Positions 26,043 through 35,522 of a DNA stretch of 64,000 nt are shown here, piece by piece (within the stretch, counting starts at the first letter, position 1; each line of letters begins with the position of its first letter). The notes under the pieces were generated by a model. It was not told the DNA's origin. It ran no database searches and saw nothing but the letters and a program-made list of their open reading frames with translations. Source of the stretch: Micromonospora sp. RHAY321. Its GTDB lineage: Bacteria > Actinomycetota > Actinomycetes > Mycobacteriales > Micromonosporaceae. The stretch spans positions 310,001-374,000 of the forward strand of contig NZ_JAMHIW010000002.1 of NCBI RefSeq assembly GCF_023896955.1, read 5' to 3'. The translations under genes were made by a program, and so were the position numbers.

Positions 26043-26846
26043 ATGAGTGACAACGGAAGGGGCGCCGGACCAGACTTCATCGAGGCTCTCGCCCGTGGCC
26101 TCGACGTCCTGCGCTCCTTCCGTCCCGGCTGCCCGTCCACCACGCTCAGCGAGATCGCCGCCGCCACCGGCCTGGCCCGGCCCACCGTCCGGCGCATCCT
26201 CATCACACTCGAGTCCCTGGGCTACGTCCGCGCGGTCGGCCGTGGCCACGCCCTCACCCCGCGCGTCCTCGAACTGGGGATGGCGTACGTCAACGCGCTG
26301 AACATGTGGGACGTGGCCCGGCCGCACATGGAGAAACTGGTCGCGCAGACCAACGAGTCGACCTCGATGGCCCAGCTCGACGGCAGCGACATCGTCTACG
26401 TCGCCCGCGTGGCCGTCCCGAAGATCGTCACGCTCGGCGTCACCATCGGCACCCGCTTCCCGGCTCCCGCGACGTCGATGGGCAAGGTGCTGCTCGCGGC
26501 GCTGCCTCAGGAGACCCTCGCCGCCGTGCTCGCCGAGCCCACCCGCTCCGGCATCACGCCGCGCTGGCAGCCCTCGCCGGGCGAACTGGACGCGGTGCTG
26601 CGCGAGGTCCGGGCGAAGGGCTGGGCGCTCGCCGACCAGGACCTGGCCCCGGGCATCCGCTCCGTCGCCACCGGTGTGCGCGACGGCGACGGCCGGATCG
26701 TCGCCGCGATCAACGTGACCGTGCATGCCGCCGAGACGTCGCTGGAGACGCTGCTCGACGACCACCTGCCGAAGCTGCTGCGCGCGGCCGCCGACATCGG
26801 GCACGACTGGGCGCTGACCGCCGCCGTCCCGGTCGTCACCGCCTGA
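26043..26846 (+). CDS. IclR regulator, PcaR/PobR-like
   Basis: 267 residues. N-terminal winged HTH (~15-75: TTLSEIAAATGLARPTVRRIL), IclR effector domain to the end, with RFPAPATSMGKVLLAALP as in the beta-ketoadipate subgroup (PcaR/PcaU/PobR), whose ligands are aromatic acids or ring-cleavage products. It follows the amidohydrolase by three bases and probably controls both divergent operons. The subgroup supports an aromatic catabolic role for the cluster. Confidence 0.88.
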   Translation: MSDNGRGAGPDFIEALARGLDVLRSFRPGCPSTTLSEIAAATGLARPTVRRILITLESLGYVRAVGRGHALTPRVLELGMAYVNALNMWDVARPHMEKLVAQTNESTSMAQLDGSDIVYVARVAVPKIVTLGVTIGTRFPAPATSMGKVLLAALPQETLAAVLAEPTRSGITPRWQPSPGELDAVLREVRAKGWALADQDLAPGIRSVATGVRDGDGRIVAAINVTVHAAETSLETLLDDHLPKLLRAAADIGHDWALTAAVPVVTA

Positions 26847-27203
26847 GGCCTGCCTCCCCGCCGGCCGCCCGCGCAACATCCCACCGTCAACCGAGCTGCG
26901 GTTCGCGGCTTCCGGGTTCCGGCTTGCCGCTTTCGGCGTGCGCCTTCGCCCCTCGTGAATGGGGTACGACCCCGGGCGCGAACCGCACTGCGTCTGATCG
27001 ACACCCCGACGACCGGTTGCAATCCGACGGCCGATCGGGCGCGTAGCCGTCGTGGTCACGAAATCCGGCGGCGAACCGTCACATCCCACGGTTACTCTGC
27101 CTGCGCGCGTCGTCGCCCCGGTACGCCGCGCCCTGCGCCTGGTAGGCGCGGCACCGCCGCCACCGCCCACCGAACGCCTGCTCAACCGACTTCAGGAGAG
27201 TTT
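26847..27203. other. Intergenic region before the DHA2 exporter
   Basis: 357 bp without a supported gene. It holds an 11-bp inverted repeat, TGCGGTTCGCG (26897-26907) and its complement (26977-26987), 69 bp apart, and a small GGGG-TACGA-CCCC hairpin between them (26961-26973). These may end the IclR transcript. The promoter of the exporter gene must lie in the right part, but no clear -35/-10 pair stands out. Confidence 0.5.
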
Positions 27204-28787
27204 GTGACCCAGCAATCAATCGCGACATCGGACAAACTCGACGCCGCGGTGCTCAAGGTGGCGGGCGTCGTCGTCCTCGGCGCGATCATGTCGATCCTCG
27301 ACGTGACGGTGGTCAGCGTCGCCATCCCGACGTTCCAGAACGAGTTCGACGCGTCGTACGCCCGCGTCGCCTGGACGATGACCGCCTACACCCTCGCGCT
27401 GGCCACGGTGATCCCGCTCAGCGGGTGGGCGGCCGACCGGTTCGGCACCAAGCGCCTCTACATGGTGGCCCTGGCCCTGTTCACCATCGGGTCGGGGCTC
27501 TGCGCCACCGCCGACACGATCGGTGAGCTGATCGGCTACCGCGTCCTGCAGGGCCTCGGCGGCGGCATGCTCATGCCGCTGGGCATGACCATCATGACCC
27601 GGGCGGCCGGCCCGCACCGGATCGGCCGGTTGATGGCCGTCCTCGGCATTCCGATGCTGCTCGGGCCGATCGGTGGCCCGATCCTCGGCGGCTGGCTGAT
27701 CGACACCGCGAGCTGGCACTGGATCTTCCTGATCAACCTGCCAATCGGCGTCATCGCCCTGATCTACGCGCAGATGGCGCTGCCGAAGGACGCACCCGAG
27801 CCGTCCGAGTCGTTCGACTTCGTCGGCATGCTGATGCTCTCGCCGGGGCTCGCGCTGTTCCTCTACGGTGTCTCGTCGCTGCCCGAGGCGGGCACCTTCG
27901 CCGCGGCCAAGGTGTGGGGCCCGATGCTGGTCGGCGCCGCGCTGGTGGTGGCGTTCGTGCTCTACTCGTTCAAGCCCCGGCACCCGCTGCTCGACCTGCG
28001 GCTGTTCAGCAACCGCAACCTGACCATCGCCTCGGTGACCCTGTTCGTCTTCATCATCGCGTTCATGGGCGCCGGGCTGCTGTTCCCGAGCTACTTCCTG
28101 CAGGTGCGCGGCGAGACGACGTTGACCGCCGGTCTGCTGATGGCCCCGCAGGGCATCGGCGCGATGATGACCATGCCGATTGCCGGCATGCTGGCCGACC
28201 GGGTGCCGATCGGTCGTACCGTCCCGTTCGCGCTGGCGCTCATCGTCGCCGGGTTCTTCAGCTTCACCCAGGTCGACCCGCAGACCTCGTACTGGCTGCT
28301 CGGCGGCTCGCTGTTCGTGATGGGTCTGGGCATGGGCGGCACGATGATGCCGATCATGACGTCGGCGTTGCGGACGCTGCAGGCCCACGACGTGGCACGC
28401 GGCTCGACGCTGGTCAACATCCTCCAGCAGATCGGCGGCTCGATCGGCGCCGCGGTGATGTCGGTGATCCTCACCAACGAGCTGAACGGCTCCCGGCCGA
28501 TCCCCGGCCTGGTGGACCCGAGCGGCGAGCCCGTCACCGAGGCCGGGCTGGCCATCGCCGCCCAACAGCGACCGGAGCTGCTCCAGCAGACGCCGGTGGA
28601 CCCGTCGCTCATCGAGCGTGGCCTCGACTTCGCCGCCAACTCGTTCGCCACCACGTTCTGGGTCGCGTTCGCGCTGGTGCTGGCCACCTTCATCCCGGCC
28701 GCCCTGCTGCCGCGCCGTCGCCAGCCCGCGCAGCCGCTCGACGACCAGCAGGGCGAGCTGGTCAAGGCGCCCGTCGTCATCCACTGA
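27204..28787 (+). CDS. DHA2-family MFS drug transporter (EmrB/QacA type)
   Basis: 527 residues from GTG 27204, set by AGGAG 5 nt upstream. Fourteen predicted membrane helices, with motif D1-like LDVTVVSVAIPTFQNEF in helix 1, motif A GWAADRFGTKRLYM, and motif C in GIPMLLGPIGGPILGGWL. Proton-driven export of hydrophobic compounds is the family role. It may protect against a toxic substrate or intermediate of the adjacent cluster, but it has its own 357-bp leader region, so linkage is by position only. A strong terminator follows. Confidence 0.9.
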   Translation: MTQQSIATSDKLDAAVLKVAGVVVLGAIMSILDVTVVSVAIPTFQNEFDASYARVAWTMTAYTLALATVIPLSGWAADRFGTKRLYMVALALFTIGSGLCATADTIGELIGYRVLQGLGGGMLMPLGMTIMTRAAGPHRIGRLMAVLGIPMLLGPIGGPILGGWLIDTASWHWIFLINLPIGVIALIYAQMALPKDAPEPSESFDFVGMLMLSPGLALFLYGVSSLPEAGTFAAAKVWGPMLVGAALVVAFVLYSFKPRHPLLDLRLFSNRNLTIASVTLFVFIIAFMGAGLLFPSYFLQVRGETTLTAGLLMAPQGIGAMMTMPIAGMLADRVPIGRTVPFALALIVAGFFSFTQVDPQTSYWLLGGSLFVMGLGMGGTMMPIMTSALRTLQAHDVARGSTLVNILQQIGGSIGAAVMSVILTNELNGSRPIPGLVDPSGEPVTEAGLAIAAQQRPELLQQTPVDPSLIERGLDFAANSFATTFWVAFALVLATFIPAALLPRRRQPAQPLDDQQGELVKAPVVIH

Positions 28788-28796
28788 GCGACCCGC

Positions 28797-28836
28797 CCGC
28801 CGCGCTCGGCACCCCTCGTGGTGCCGAGCGCGGCGG
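28797..28836. terminator. Bidirectional hairpin terminator
   Basis: Perfect 17-bp stem: CCGCCGCGCTCGGCACC (28797-28813) with its complement (28820-28836), 6-nt loop. It lies between the convergent stops of the DHA2 exporter and the DUF5709 gene. Confidence 0.88.
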
Positions 28837-28846
28837 CGCCGGCGTT

Positions 28847-29308
28847 TCAGCGAAGCGGCCCGTCCCCGGGCCCGTTCGGGTCCTCGACCAGGTGCATCGC
28901 GGCCTCCTCGGCGCTGGCGGCGCCTCCATCGATCCCGACGTCCCACGCCACCGACTCGGCCTCCTCGTCCTCGCCGAGGCCCTCGTCGTCGGCGACGAGA
29001 CGACCCGCCCGCGCCTCGCGCTCGTATCCCCGCCGGGTCAGCTCATCCTCGTCGTCCACGCCCTCGGCGTACGGGTCGGTGTCCGGTTCCTCCTGGGCGA
29101 GGTACTGCTCCAAAGACTCGCCCGCCCGCTCCTCGGCGGGCGTGGTGCCGAACCGGTTCGCTCCCGTCCAATGGTCCTCGGCGATGATGCCGGTGTCGAG
29201 TGGGTCGCTGACGCGGTCGTCGTCCAGGGTGTCGGAGGCGTCCAGGACCCCGTCGTCCTCGGCCACGTTCCAATCCTCGACGGAATCCATCCGCTCGGTC
29301 TGGCTCAC
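28847..29308 (-). CDS. DUF5709 acidic protein
   Basis: 153 residues, very acidic, low complexity, without membrane segments. It carries the DUF5709 pattern DDRVSDPLDTGIIAEDHWTGANRFGTTPAEE and DELTRRGYEREARAGRLV. The function is unknown; homologues are widespread single-copy actinobacterial proteins. It is convergent with the DHA2 exporter and is likely monocistronic. Confidence 0.85.
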   Translation of the reverse strand: MSQTERMDSVEDWNVAEDDGVLDASDTLDDDRVSDPLDTGIIAEDHWTGANRFGTTPAEERAGESLEQYLAQEEPDTDPYAEGVDDEDELTRRGYEREARAGRLVADDEGLGEDEEAESVAWDVGIDGGAASAEEAAMHLVEDPNGPGDGPLR

Positions 29309-29369
29309 GGTGGTCTCCTCCTCGTCACGGTGCAGGGCAGGGATGGGACCACCCTATGGCCCCCGCGGA

Positions 29370-30224
29370 TCAGCGCTCCAGCAGCTCCACCACGGCCCGG
29401 GTGAACTCCACCGGCTGCTCGATGTGCCCGAAGTGCCCGCTGCGCTCCAGCAGCACCAGACGCGAGTCCTTCAGGCCCTCGTGCAACTGCTCCGCCCAGC
29501 GCGGGCCACAGATGAAGTCGTGCGCCCCCACGATCACCACGGCCGGCACGGTGATCTCGGCGAGGCTCTCCCGGACGTCGAAGGGCGTCGGGTCCTGCGC
29601 ACCCGCCGGCGCCGACCAGGCCCGCACCGCCGCCTGGAACGGGGCGAACTCGGACTTCCGGGACCAGAAGTCCGCGAAGTAGACCGGCAGGGCCGCGCGC
29701 AGGCCGGCGCTGAGCGCCTCGTCGTCGGTGGCGGTGACGGCCTGCTGGAAGGCGGCCGGGATCTCCGCCGCCTCCGGCCGGTCGGGGTGCCGCTGCGGGT
29801 ACGCCGTGAGGCCGGCCATCGCCTCGGCCCAGAACTCGGCGCCGGTGACGGGCGAGGTGTCGTACAGGGCCAGGCCGGCGACCCGGTCCGGGTGCGCCAG
29901 CGCGTACCGCTGGACGACGAAACCGCCGTGCGAGTGGCCGAGCAGGTGGACCCGGGGCTCGCCGAGGTGGTCGATGACGGCGTCGAGGAACCGGACGTAC
30001 GTGTCGAGCCGGTAGTCGGCGGCGTTGTCGAGCCGCCCGGAGGCGCCCGTGCCGACCGGCTCGACGTACACCATCGTGAAGTGCTCTTCGAGGCTCGGCA
30101 TCCGCAGGTAGGCCCACTCGATGCCGGGGCCCCCGGAGTGCACCACGCACACCGGGCCGCTGCCGGCGACGTGGTAGACCTGCCGGACGCCGTCGACGGT
30201 GACCTCGTGGCTGGTGGAACTCAT
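29370..30224 (-). CDS. Alpha/beta hydrolase, proline iminopeptidase-like
   Basis: 284 residues from ATG 30224 (GGGAG upstream). VHSGGPGIEWAYL is the HGGPG-type oxyanion motif of prolyl iminopeptidases; nucleophile Ser in LLGHSHGGFVVQRYA, acid in VGAHDFICG, His in ERSGHFGHIEQP. It is a cytoplasmic hydrolase of small amides or esters. Upstream is an ECF sigma gene on the same strand, 113 bp away; an operon is possible but not certain. Confidence 0.87.
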   Translation of the reverse strand: MSSTSHEVTVDGVRQVYHVAGSGPVCVVHSGGPGIEWAYLRMPSLEEHFTMVYVEPVGTGASGRLDNAADYRLDTYVRFLDAVIDHLGEPRVHLLGHSHGGFVVQRYALAHPDRVAGLALYDTSPVTGAEFWAEAMAGLTAYPQRHPDRPEAAEIPAAFQQAVTATDDEALSAGLRAALPVYFADFWSRKSEFAPFQAAVRAWSAPAGAQDPTPFDVRESLAEITVPAVVIVGAHDFICGPRWAEQLHEGLKDSRLVLLERSGHFGHIEQPVEFTRAVVELLER

Positions 30225-30337
30225 GAACCATCTCCCGATGCGTGACCCGTGCGGCGTGTGCCGGCACGGCAACTGGTGACTGACGCGGACCAGATGCGCG
30301 GGTCGATCGGAAAGTTCGCTCGGTCGGGAAAGTTTTC

Positions 30338-31288
30338 TCAGACGGCCGCCGGCCGGCCGGCGTCCCGTGCCGCGACCGGGTGGAAGAGGGTGAGCTGGCG
30401 CACCCGCCCCTCGCGCAGCACCTGCAGCCACAGCGCACCGGGAGGGCAGTGCTCCGGGTCGTCCGGTGGGCTGATCAGGTCGGTCTCCCAGATCACCACG
30501 TCACCGCTGGCCACGACGTTGCGCAGCCGCTGCCGTACCCCGTCGGTCAGGTCCTTGGTCATCCCGTGGATCGCCAGGTCGGTGCCGCCGCGCAGGCCAC
30601 CCGGGGCGAGCATCTCGGCGTCCGGCCACCAGCTCTCCCGGACCACCCGGTCGAAGTCGCCGCGCATGGCCGTCGCGATCATGTCGCGGCCCTCGCGCCA
30701 CCGGGCGTCGCTCAACGTGGCGACGTCGGCGTGCGCGGCGGTCGCCGCCGTCCGGAGGCCGCCGGCGAGCGCGCGACGGGCGTGGCTGAGGCGGCTGCGG
30801 ACGGTGCCCACGGGCACGCCGCACACGGCGGCGATCTGCTCGTACGAGGAGGCCTCGCTGAAGTAGCGCAGGAGGGTCACCATCCGGTCGGGCTCGGACA
30901 GCGCGTCGATGGCGTGCCACACCCAGTCGCGCATCGCGCCGCGGTCCAGCGCCTCCTCGGGTGTGGGCGTGTCGGCGGGGCGGGCGAACCACTCCGGTTC
31001 GGCGACCGGGACCGGTCGGGGTGCCCGCAGCGTCATCCGGGCGTTGTTGCGGACGATGGCCCGCAGCCACGGGCCGACGGCGGCCGGGTCGCGCACCTCA
31101 CCGACGCGGCGCAGCGCCACCACCATCGCGTCCTGCACGGCGTCCTCGGCGTCCGGCCCGTAGCCGAGCAGGCTCAGGGCGACGGCTCGCATCTCGGCCT
31201 CGTGGCGCGCCAGCAGCACTCCCAGCGCCGCCGCGTCTCCCGCCTGAGCGAGCAGGACCAGCTCCGCATCCGCCTGCACCACGCCCAT
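30338..31288 (-). CDS. ECF sigma factor with C-terminal NTF2-like region
   Basis: 316 residues from ATG 31288. Sigma region 2 (LLARHEAEMRAVALSLLGYGPDAEDAVQDAMV) and region 4 (RYFSEASSYEQIAAVCGVPVGTVRSRLSHARRAL) fill ~1-180. The last ~130 residues form a SnoaL/NTF2-like domain (FDRVVRESWWPDAEMLAPGG... WLQVLREGRVRQLTLFHPV), as in sigma factors that lack a separate anti-sigma and are controlled by their C-terminal domain. No anti-sigma gene is adjacent, which agrees. Target promoters unknown. Confidence 0.87.
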   Translation of the reverse strand: MGVVQADAELVLLAQAGDAAALGVLLARHEAEMRAVALSLLGYGPDAEDAVQDAMVVALRRVGEVRDPAAVGPWLRAIVRNNARMTLRAPRPVPVAEPEWFARPADTPTPEEALDRGAMRDWVWHAIDALSEPDRMVTLLRYFSEASSYEQIAAVCGVPVGTVRSRLSHARRALAGGLRTAATAAHADVATLSDARWREGRDMIATAMRGDFDRVVRESWWPDAEMLAPGGLRGGTDLAIHGMTKDLTDGVRQRLRNVVASGDVVIWETDLISPPDDPEHCPPGALWLQVLREGRVRQLTLFHPVAARDAGRPAAV

Positions 31289-31380
31289 TTCCCCCGTTGT
31301 GTGGCTCGTTGGCCGTTTCCGCCGTTGCCATCGGCCGTTCGAGCCTACGGCGATCACCTGTGCCACCGTCGAGGGCTGAC

Positions 31381-32349
31381 CTACCCGGGCGGCGGGCCGG
31401 CTGCCCGGGTCGCCCGCCCGCCGATCTCGCGGAGGTACGCGACCAGCTCCGGCGGCTCGTGCACCTCGAACTCGCAGCCGAGGGTCAGCAGGCGCCACGC
31501 CAGCCACTCCAGGGTGTCGGCGTGACTGTGCAGCCGGCAGCTGCCGGCGTCGATCGGCTCCAGGTCGACCAGGGTGCCGCCGAGCGGGCCGGCCATCCGC
31601 TCGACCGGTGCGTGCAGGGTCACCACCGCGCGGTAGACCGGCGTCAACTCCAGCAACTTCTCCGTCACGAACGCCGCGGCGTCGGTGGCCGGCAGTGGGC
31701 GGGGCGCGACGCGCGTCCGGGTGGTCCGCTGGTCGGTGATCCGGTCCACCCGGAACATCCGCCAGTCTCCCCGGTCGTTGTCGTAGCCGACCAGGTACCA
31801 GCGGCGGCCCGCCGACACCAGCCGGTACGGCTCGACCAGCCGCTCGCTGTCGACGCCGTCGCGCCGACGGTAGGTGAACCGCAGCTGCTCGCGGTTGGTG
31901 ACGGCGGCGGCCAGAGCGCTCAGGTGCTCGGGGTCGACCATCGGTCGGCTCCAGGTGAGCAGCGGCTCGGTGGCCGCCCCCAGCGTGCTGACGCGGTGGC
32001 GCAGCCGGGACGGCAGCACCTGTTCGAGCTTCGCCAGCGCCCGTAGCGAGGCCTCCTCGATGCCGACCACCGCGTGACTGGCGGCGGTCCGCAGACCGAG
32101 TGCGATGGCCACCGCCTCCTCGTCGTCGAGCAGCAGCGGCGGCATGGCCTTGCCGGCGACCATGCGGTATCCGCCGATCGCGCCCATCGTGGCCTGCACC
32201 GGGTAGCCGAGGTCGCGCAGCCGCTCGACGTCGCGGCGGATGGTGCGCAGGCTGACGCCGAGGCGGGTGGCCAGTTCGCTGCCGGGCCACTCGCGCGGGG
32301 TCTGCAGCAGCGACAGCAGGCCCAGCAGCCGGGCGGGGGTGTCGGACAT
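31381..32349 (-). CDS. YafY-type WYL-domain transcriptional regulator
   Basis: 322 residues from ATG 32349 (TGGAGCC upstream). The N-terminal HTH_11 ([23 protein letters not shown]) is followed by the WYL domain (~140-220: [19 protein letters not shown]) and a WCX-like C-terminus. It is a cytoplasmic single-component regulator; ligand unknown. It is divergent from the epoxide hydrolase operon (62 bp between starts), its probable target. Confidence 0.9.
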   Translation of the reverse strand: MSDTPARLLGLLSLLQTPREWPGSELATRLGVSLRTIRRDVERLRDLGYPVQATMGAIGGYRMVAGKAMPPLLLDDEEAVAIALGLRTAASHAVVGIEEASLRALAKLEQVLPSRLRHRVSTLGAATEPLLTWSRPMVDPEHLSALAAAVTNREQLRFTYRRRDGVDSERLVEPYRLVSAGRRWYLVGYDNDRGDWRMFRVDRITDQRTTRTRVAPRPLPATDAAAFVTEKLLELTPVYRAVVTLHAPVERMAGPLGGTLVDLEPIDAGSCRLHSHADTLEWLAWRLLTLGCEFEVHEPPELVAYLREIGGRATRAAGPPPG

Positions 32350-32411
32350 GGCTCCAGAATGCCAGCGATGTGTGTCAGATCCTGACCTACATGAGCCGTA
32401 GCGTGCCCGGC

Positions 32412-33545
32412 ATGACGCCATTCCGCATCGACATCCCGCAATCTGACCTCGACGACCTGCGTGAGCGGCTCTCCCGGACCCGGTGGCCCCGCCCGGTGCC
32501 CGGCACCGGCTGGAGTCGCGGGGTGCCGCTGGACTACCTCCGCGAGCTGGCCGGGTACTGGGCGGACGGTTACGACTGGCGGGCGCACGAGGCGCGGCTG
32601 AACGAGTTCACCCAGTTCGTCACCGAGATCGACGGGCTGGACGTGCATCTGCTGCACGTCCGCTCACCGGAGCCGGACGCGCTGCCGCTGCTGCTGACGC
32701 ACGGCTGGCCGAACTCCGTGGTCGAGTTCACCGAACTGGTCGGCCCGCTGACCGACCCGCGCGCCCACGGCGGGGATCCGGCGCAGGCGTTTCACGTGGT
32801 GGTGCCGTCGGTGCCCGGCTACGGTTTCTCGCAGGCGCCACCGGCCGGGTTCACGGTCGACCGGCTCGCCCGGATGTGGGTCGAACTGATGGCCCGCCTC
32901 GGCTACCACCGATACGGCACGCAGGGCGGTGACCTCGGCGCGTACGTCGCGCCGGAGGTGGCGACGGTGGCGCCGGAGCAGGTGGTGGGCGTGCACATCG
33001 ACGGAGGGTTCGGCTTTCCGACCGCGGCCGACGTGCCGGACATGACCGAGGCCGAACGCGCCGAGTGGGAGCAGATGCAGCAGTGGATGAGCGGCGGCGT
33101 GGACCATCACGCGCTGCTGCGGGCCGCGCCACAGACCCTCGCGTACGCCTGGAACGACTCGCCGGTCGGGCTGCTGGCCTGGATGATGCAGAAGTTCAAG
33201 GAGTTCACCGTGACGGTCCCGACCCCCGAGCAGGCCATCGACCGGGACCATCTGCTCACCAACGTGAGCCTCTACTGGTTCACCGGCACGTCCGGTTCGT
33301 CCTCCTGGCCCATGTACGAGCGACTCACGCTGGCAGACGACGGCGGGTTCGCCTGGCCCAGGGGACAGCAGCGGGTGCCGTCCGGGGTGTACGGCGGCGG
33401 GTCCGCGCTGATGCGGCGCCTCGCTGGGCAGCACAACACCATCGTGCACTGGCCGCAGGGCAACCCGGGCAGCCACTTCGTGGCCATGGACGAGCCGTTG
33501 GCGCACGCGGCCGACATCCGTACCTTCTTCGCGGGCCTGCGATGA
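32412..33545 (+). CDS. Epoxide hydrolase (EHN type)
   Basis: 377 residues from ATG 32412. A TAGCGT -10-like box (32399-32404) ends 7 nt before, so the transcript is probably leaderless. The N-terminal EHN lid domain ([22 protein letters not shown]) precedes an alpha/beta hydrolase core with oxyanion [10 protein letters not shown], nucleophile Asp in [12 protein letters not shown] and a late His. It opens epoxides to diols in the cytoplasm. The stop overlaps the next start as ATGA. The WYL regulator upstream and divergent likely controls it. Confidence 0.92.
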   Translation: MTPFRIDIPQSDLDDLRERLSRTRWPRPVPGTGWSRGVPLDYLRELAGYWADGYDWRAHEARLNEFTQFVTEIDGLDVHLLHVRSPEPDALPLLLTHGWPNSVVEFTELVGPLTDPRAHGGDPAQAFHVVVPSVPGYGFSQAPPAGFTVDRLARMWVELMARLGYHRYGTQGGDLGAYVAPEVATVAPEQVVGVHIDGGFGFPTAADVPDMTEAERAEWEQMQQWMSGGVDHHALLRAAPQTLAYAWNDSPVGLLAWMMQKFKEFTVTVPTPEQAIDRDHLLTNVSLYWFTGTSGSSSWPMYERLTLADDGGFAWPRGQQRVPSGVYGGGSALMRRLAGQHNTIVHWPQGNPGSHFVAMDEPLAHAADIRTFFAGLR

Positions 33546-34708
33546 CCGGCGTGAGCTGGGCACAGGTGTGCGCCCGGCGCCTGGAGCGGCACGGCCTCTC
33601 CGCGCCGGGGCCGACCGGGCCGGGGTCCGAGCCGGACGCCGACGCGGTCGCCGCCGTGGTGTCCGCGACCTGTGGCGCACACGCCCAGGTCGCCTCCGCC
33701 GCCGAGCTGTCCGTCGGGATACGGGTCCCGGGCGCCACCCGTACCCTGGTGCGCCAGGCACTGTGGACGGAACGCACCCTCGTCAAGAGTCGAGGGCCGC
33801 GCGGGACGGTGCACCTGCTCGCCACCGCGGATCTGCCGATGTGGACCGGCGCGCTGTCGGCGATGCCGGCACCGCCACACGATCCGAGCCGTGACCTGCT
33901 GACCCCCGAGCAGACCGAGCAGGTGCTCGCGGCCATCACCGCCGCCCTCGCCGAGACCGAGCTGACCACCGTCGAGCTGACCGACCAGGTGGTCGCCCGC
34001 ACCGGCCCCTGGGCCGGCGAACGTGTCATGGACGCGTTCCAGGACAAGTGGCCCCGGTGGATCGCCGCGATGGCCGCCGCCACCCGCAGCGGCATCATCT
34101 GCTTCGGCCCCAACCGTGGCCGCGCCACCACGTACACCAGCCCGGCGCGTTGGCTGCCCGGGTTCGCGCCGATGGACGGCCGGGCCGCGCTGGCCGACCT
34201 CGTCCGGCGCTACCTGTACGCGTACGGGCCGGCCACGCCGGCGCAGTTCGCCCGGTGGCTGGCGGCACCCGCACCGTGGGCGGCGGAGCTGTTCGACTCG
34301 CTGGACCTGACAGCCGTGACGGTGGAGGGCACGCGGGCGTGGGTCGCGTCAGGTGACACCGACTTCCCGGACGACCGGCCGTCCGGGTTGCGGTTGCTGC
34401 CCTACTTCGACGTGTACGCCGTGGGCTGCCACCCGCGCGAACGGCTCTTCCCCGGGGCGGCCGCCGAGCGGGCGCTGGCCCGTGGGCAGGCCGGCAACTA
34501 CCCCGTGCTGCTGGTCGACGGCACGGTCGCCGGGGTGTGGCACCACCGTCGCTCCGGCCGCGCCATCCAGGTCACCGTCGAGCCGTTGCGGACGCTGGCC
34601 GCCCGTCACCGTACGGCGCTGGAGGAGCAGGTCGAGTGGATCGGTCAGATCCTGGAGGGCAGGCCCTCGTTGACCGTCGGCCCGGTGGCTGTCGGCCCAC
34701 ACGCCTGA
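33542..34708 (+). CDS. HTH_42 winged-helix protein, AlkZ-like DNA glycosylase candidate
   Basis: 388 residues from ATG 33542, coupled to the epoxide hydrolase by ATGA. It matches the HTH_42 (PF06224) layout of three tandem winged helices: [39 protein letters not shown], and [19 protein letters not shown] near the end. Members include AlkZ/YcaQ glycosylases that remove bulky or cross-linked alkylated bases; their catalytic pair sits in a Q/H-x-Q type motif. Here CGAHAQVAS (~residue 45) supplies H-A-Q. Linkage to an epoxide hydrolase, which detoxifies alkylators, fits a DNA-protection role, but catalysis is inferred. Confidence 0.75.
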   Translation: MTGVSWAQVCARRLERHGLSAPGPTGPGSEPDADAVAAVVSATCGAHAQVASAAELSVGIRVPGATRTLVRQALWTERTLVKSRGPRGTVHLLATADLPMWTGALSAMPAPPHDPSRDLLTPEQTEQVLAAITAALAETELTTVELTDQVVARTGPWAGERVMDAFQDKWPRWIAAMAAATRSGIICFGPNRGRATTYTSPARWLPGFAPMDGRAALADLVRRYLYAYGPATPAQFARWLAAPAPWAAELFDSLDLTAVTVEGTRAWVASGDTDFPDDRPSGLRLLPYFDVYAVGCHPRERLFPGAAAERALARGQAGNYPVLLVDGTVAGVWHHRRSGRAIQVTVEPLRTLAARHRTALEEQVEWIGQILEGRPSLTVGPVAVGPHA

Positions 34709-34720
34709 GCGAGGGGCAGG

Positions 34721-35473
34721 ATGAGGGGTGTGGACATCGAGCCGGTCGACTCCGCGCCCCGACGGGCGTTCCCCTGGGCGACCCTTCGGCAGCGCTGGGA
34801 GGATCTCACCTTCCTGCACTGGGCCGTCGCGCCGGAACTCGTCGCGCCGCTGCTGCCCGCCGGCACCCGACCGGACACCCTGGACGGCGTCAGCCACGTC
34901 GGCCTGATCGGTTTCCGGATGGTCGGGCTGGGCCTCGGCCGCGGCCCGGGGGTGCCGTATTTCGGCACCTTCTGGGAGACCAACGTCCGGCTCTACTCGG
35001 TCGACGACACCGGTCGGCGGGCGGTGGTGTTCCGGTCGCTCGACGCGTCGCGGCTGGTCCCGGTGCTGGTCGCCCGGGCGACGCTGCGGCTGCCGTACCT
35101 CTGGTCGTCCATGCGGCTGGACCGCGACGGTGACCGCCGCACCTACCGTTGCCGGCGCCGCTGGCCCGGCCCGGCCGGTACGACGAGCCGGATGACGGTC
35201 CGGGTGGGGGAGCGGATCGCCGACCCGACGCCGCTGGAGCACTTCGTCACCGCCCGCTGGGGGCTGCACACCCGGGCGTACGGGCGCACCCTGCACCTGC
35301 CGAACTGGCATCCGCGCTGGCCGCTGCACCGGGCCGAGCTGCTGCACCTGGACGACGAACTGGTCACCGCCGCCGGGCTGCCGGCGCCGGCCGGACCGCC
35401 GGTCAGTGTGCTGTATTCCCCCGGCGTTCCGGTCCAGTTCGGCCCGCCGGTCACCGTGGGCCGGCCCGGCTGA
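34721..35473 (+). CDS. DUF2071 (YqjF-like) protein
   Basis: 250 residues. The DUF2071 pattern is clear: RQRWEDLTFLHWAVAPELVAPLLP at the start, GLIGFRMVGLGLG, VPYFGTFWETNVRLY, VFRSLDASRLVPV and a C-terminal VLYSPGVPVQFGPP. The fold binds small ligands in homologues, but the function is unestablished. It follows the HTH_42 gene by 12 bp in the same direction, so it is the third gene of the epoxide hydrolase operon. ATG 34721 has a GAGGGGCAGG ribosome site. Confidence 0.85.
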   Translation: MRGVDIEPVDSAPRRAFPWATLRQRWEDLTFLHWAVAPELVAPLLPAGTRPDTLDGVSHVGLIGFRMVGLGLGRGPGVPYFGTFWETNVRLYSVDDTGRRAVVFRSLDASRLVPVLVARATLRLPYLWSSMRLDRDGDRRTYRCRRRWPGPAGTTSRMTVRVGERIADPTPLEHFVTARWGLHTRAYGRTLHLPNWHPRWPLHRAELLHLDDELVTAAGLPAPAGPPVSVLYSPGVPVQFGPPVTVGRPG

Positions 35474-35522
35474 CCGGCGGGTGCCGATCTGCCGGGCCGG
35501 TCGGCCACGTCGTTGTCGAGCC

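Noticed and set aside
24453..27185. A 910-codon minus-strand frame opposite the amidohydrolase and IclR genes
   Set aside because: The plus-strand genes have full domain motifs and ribosome sites; the minus frame has neither.
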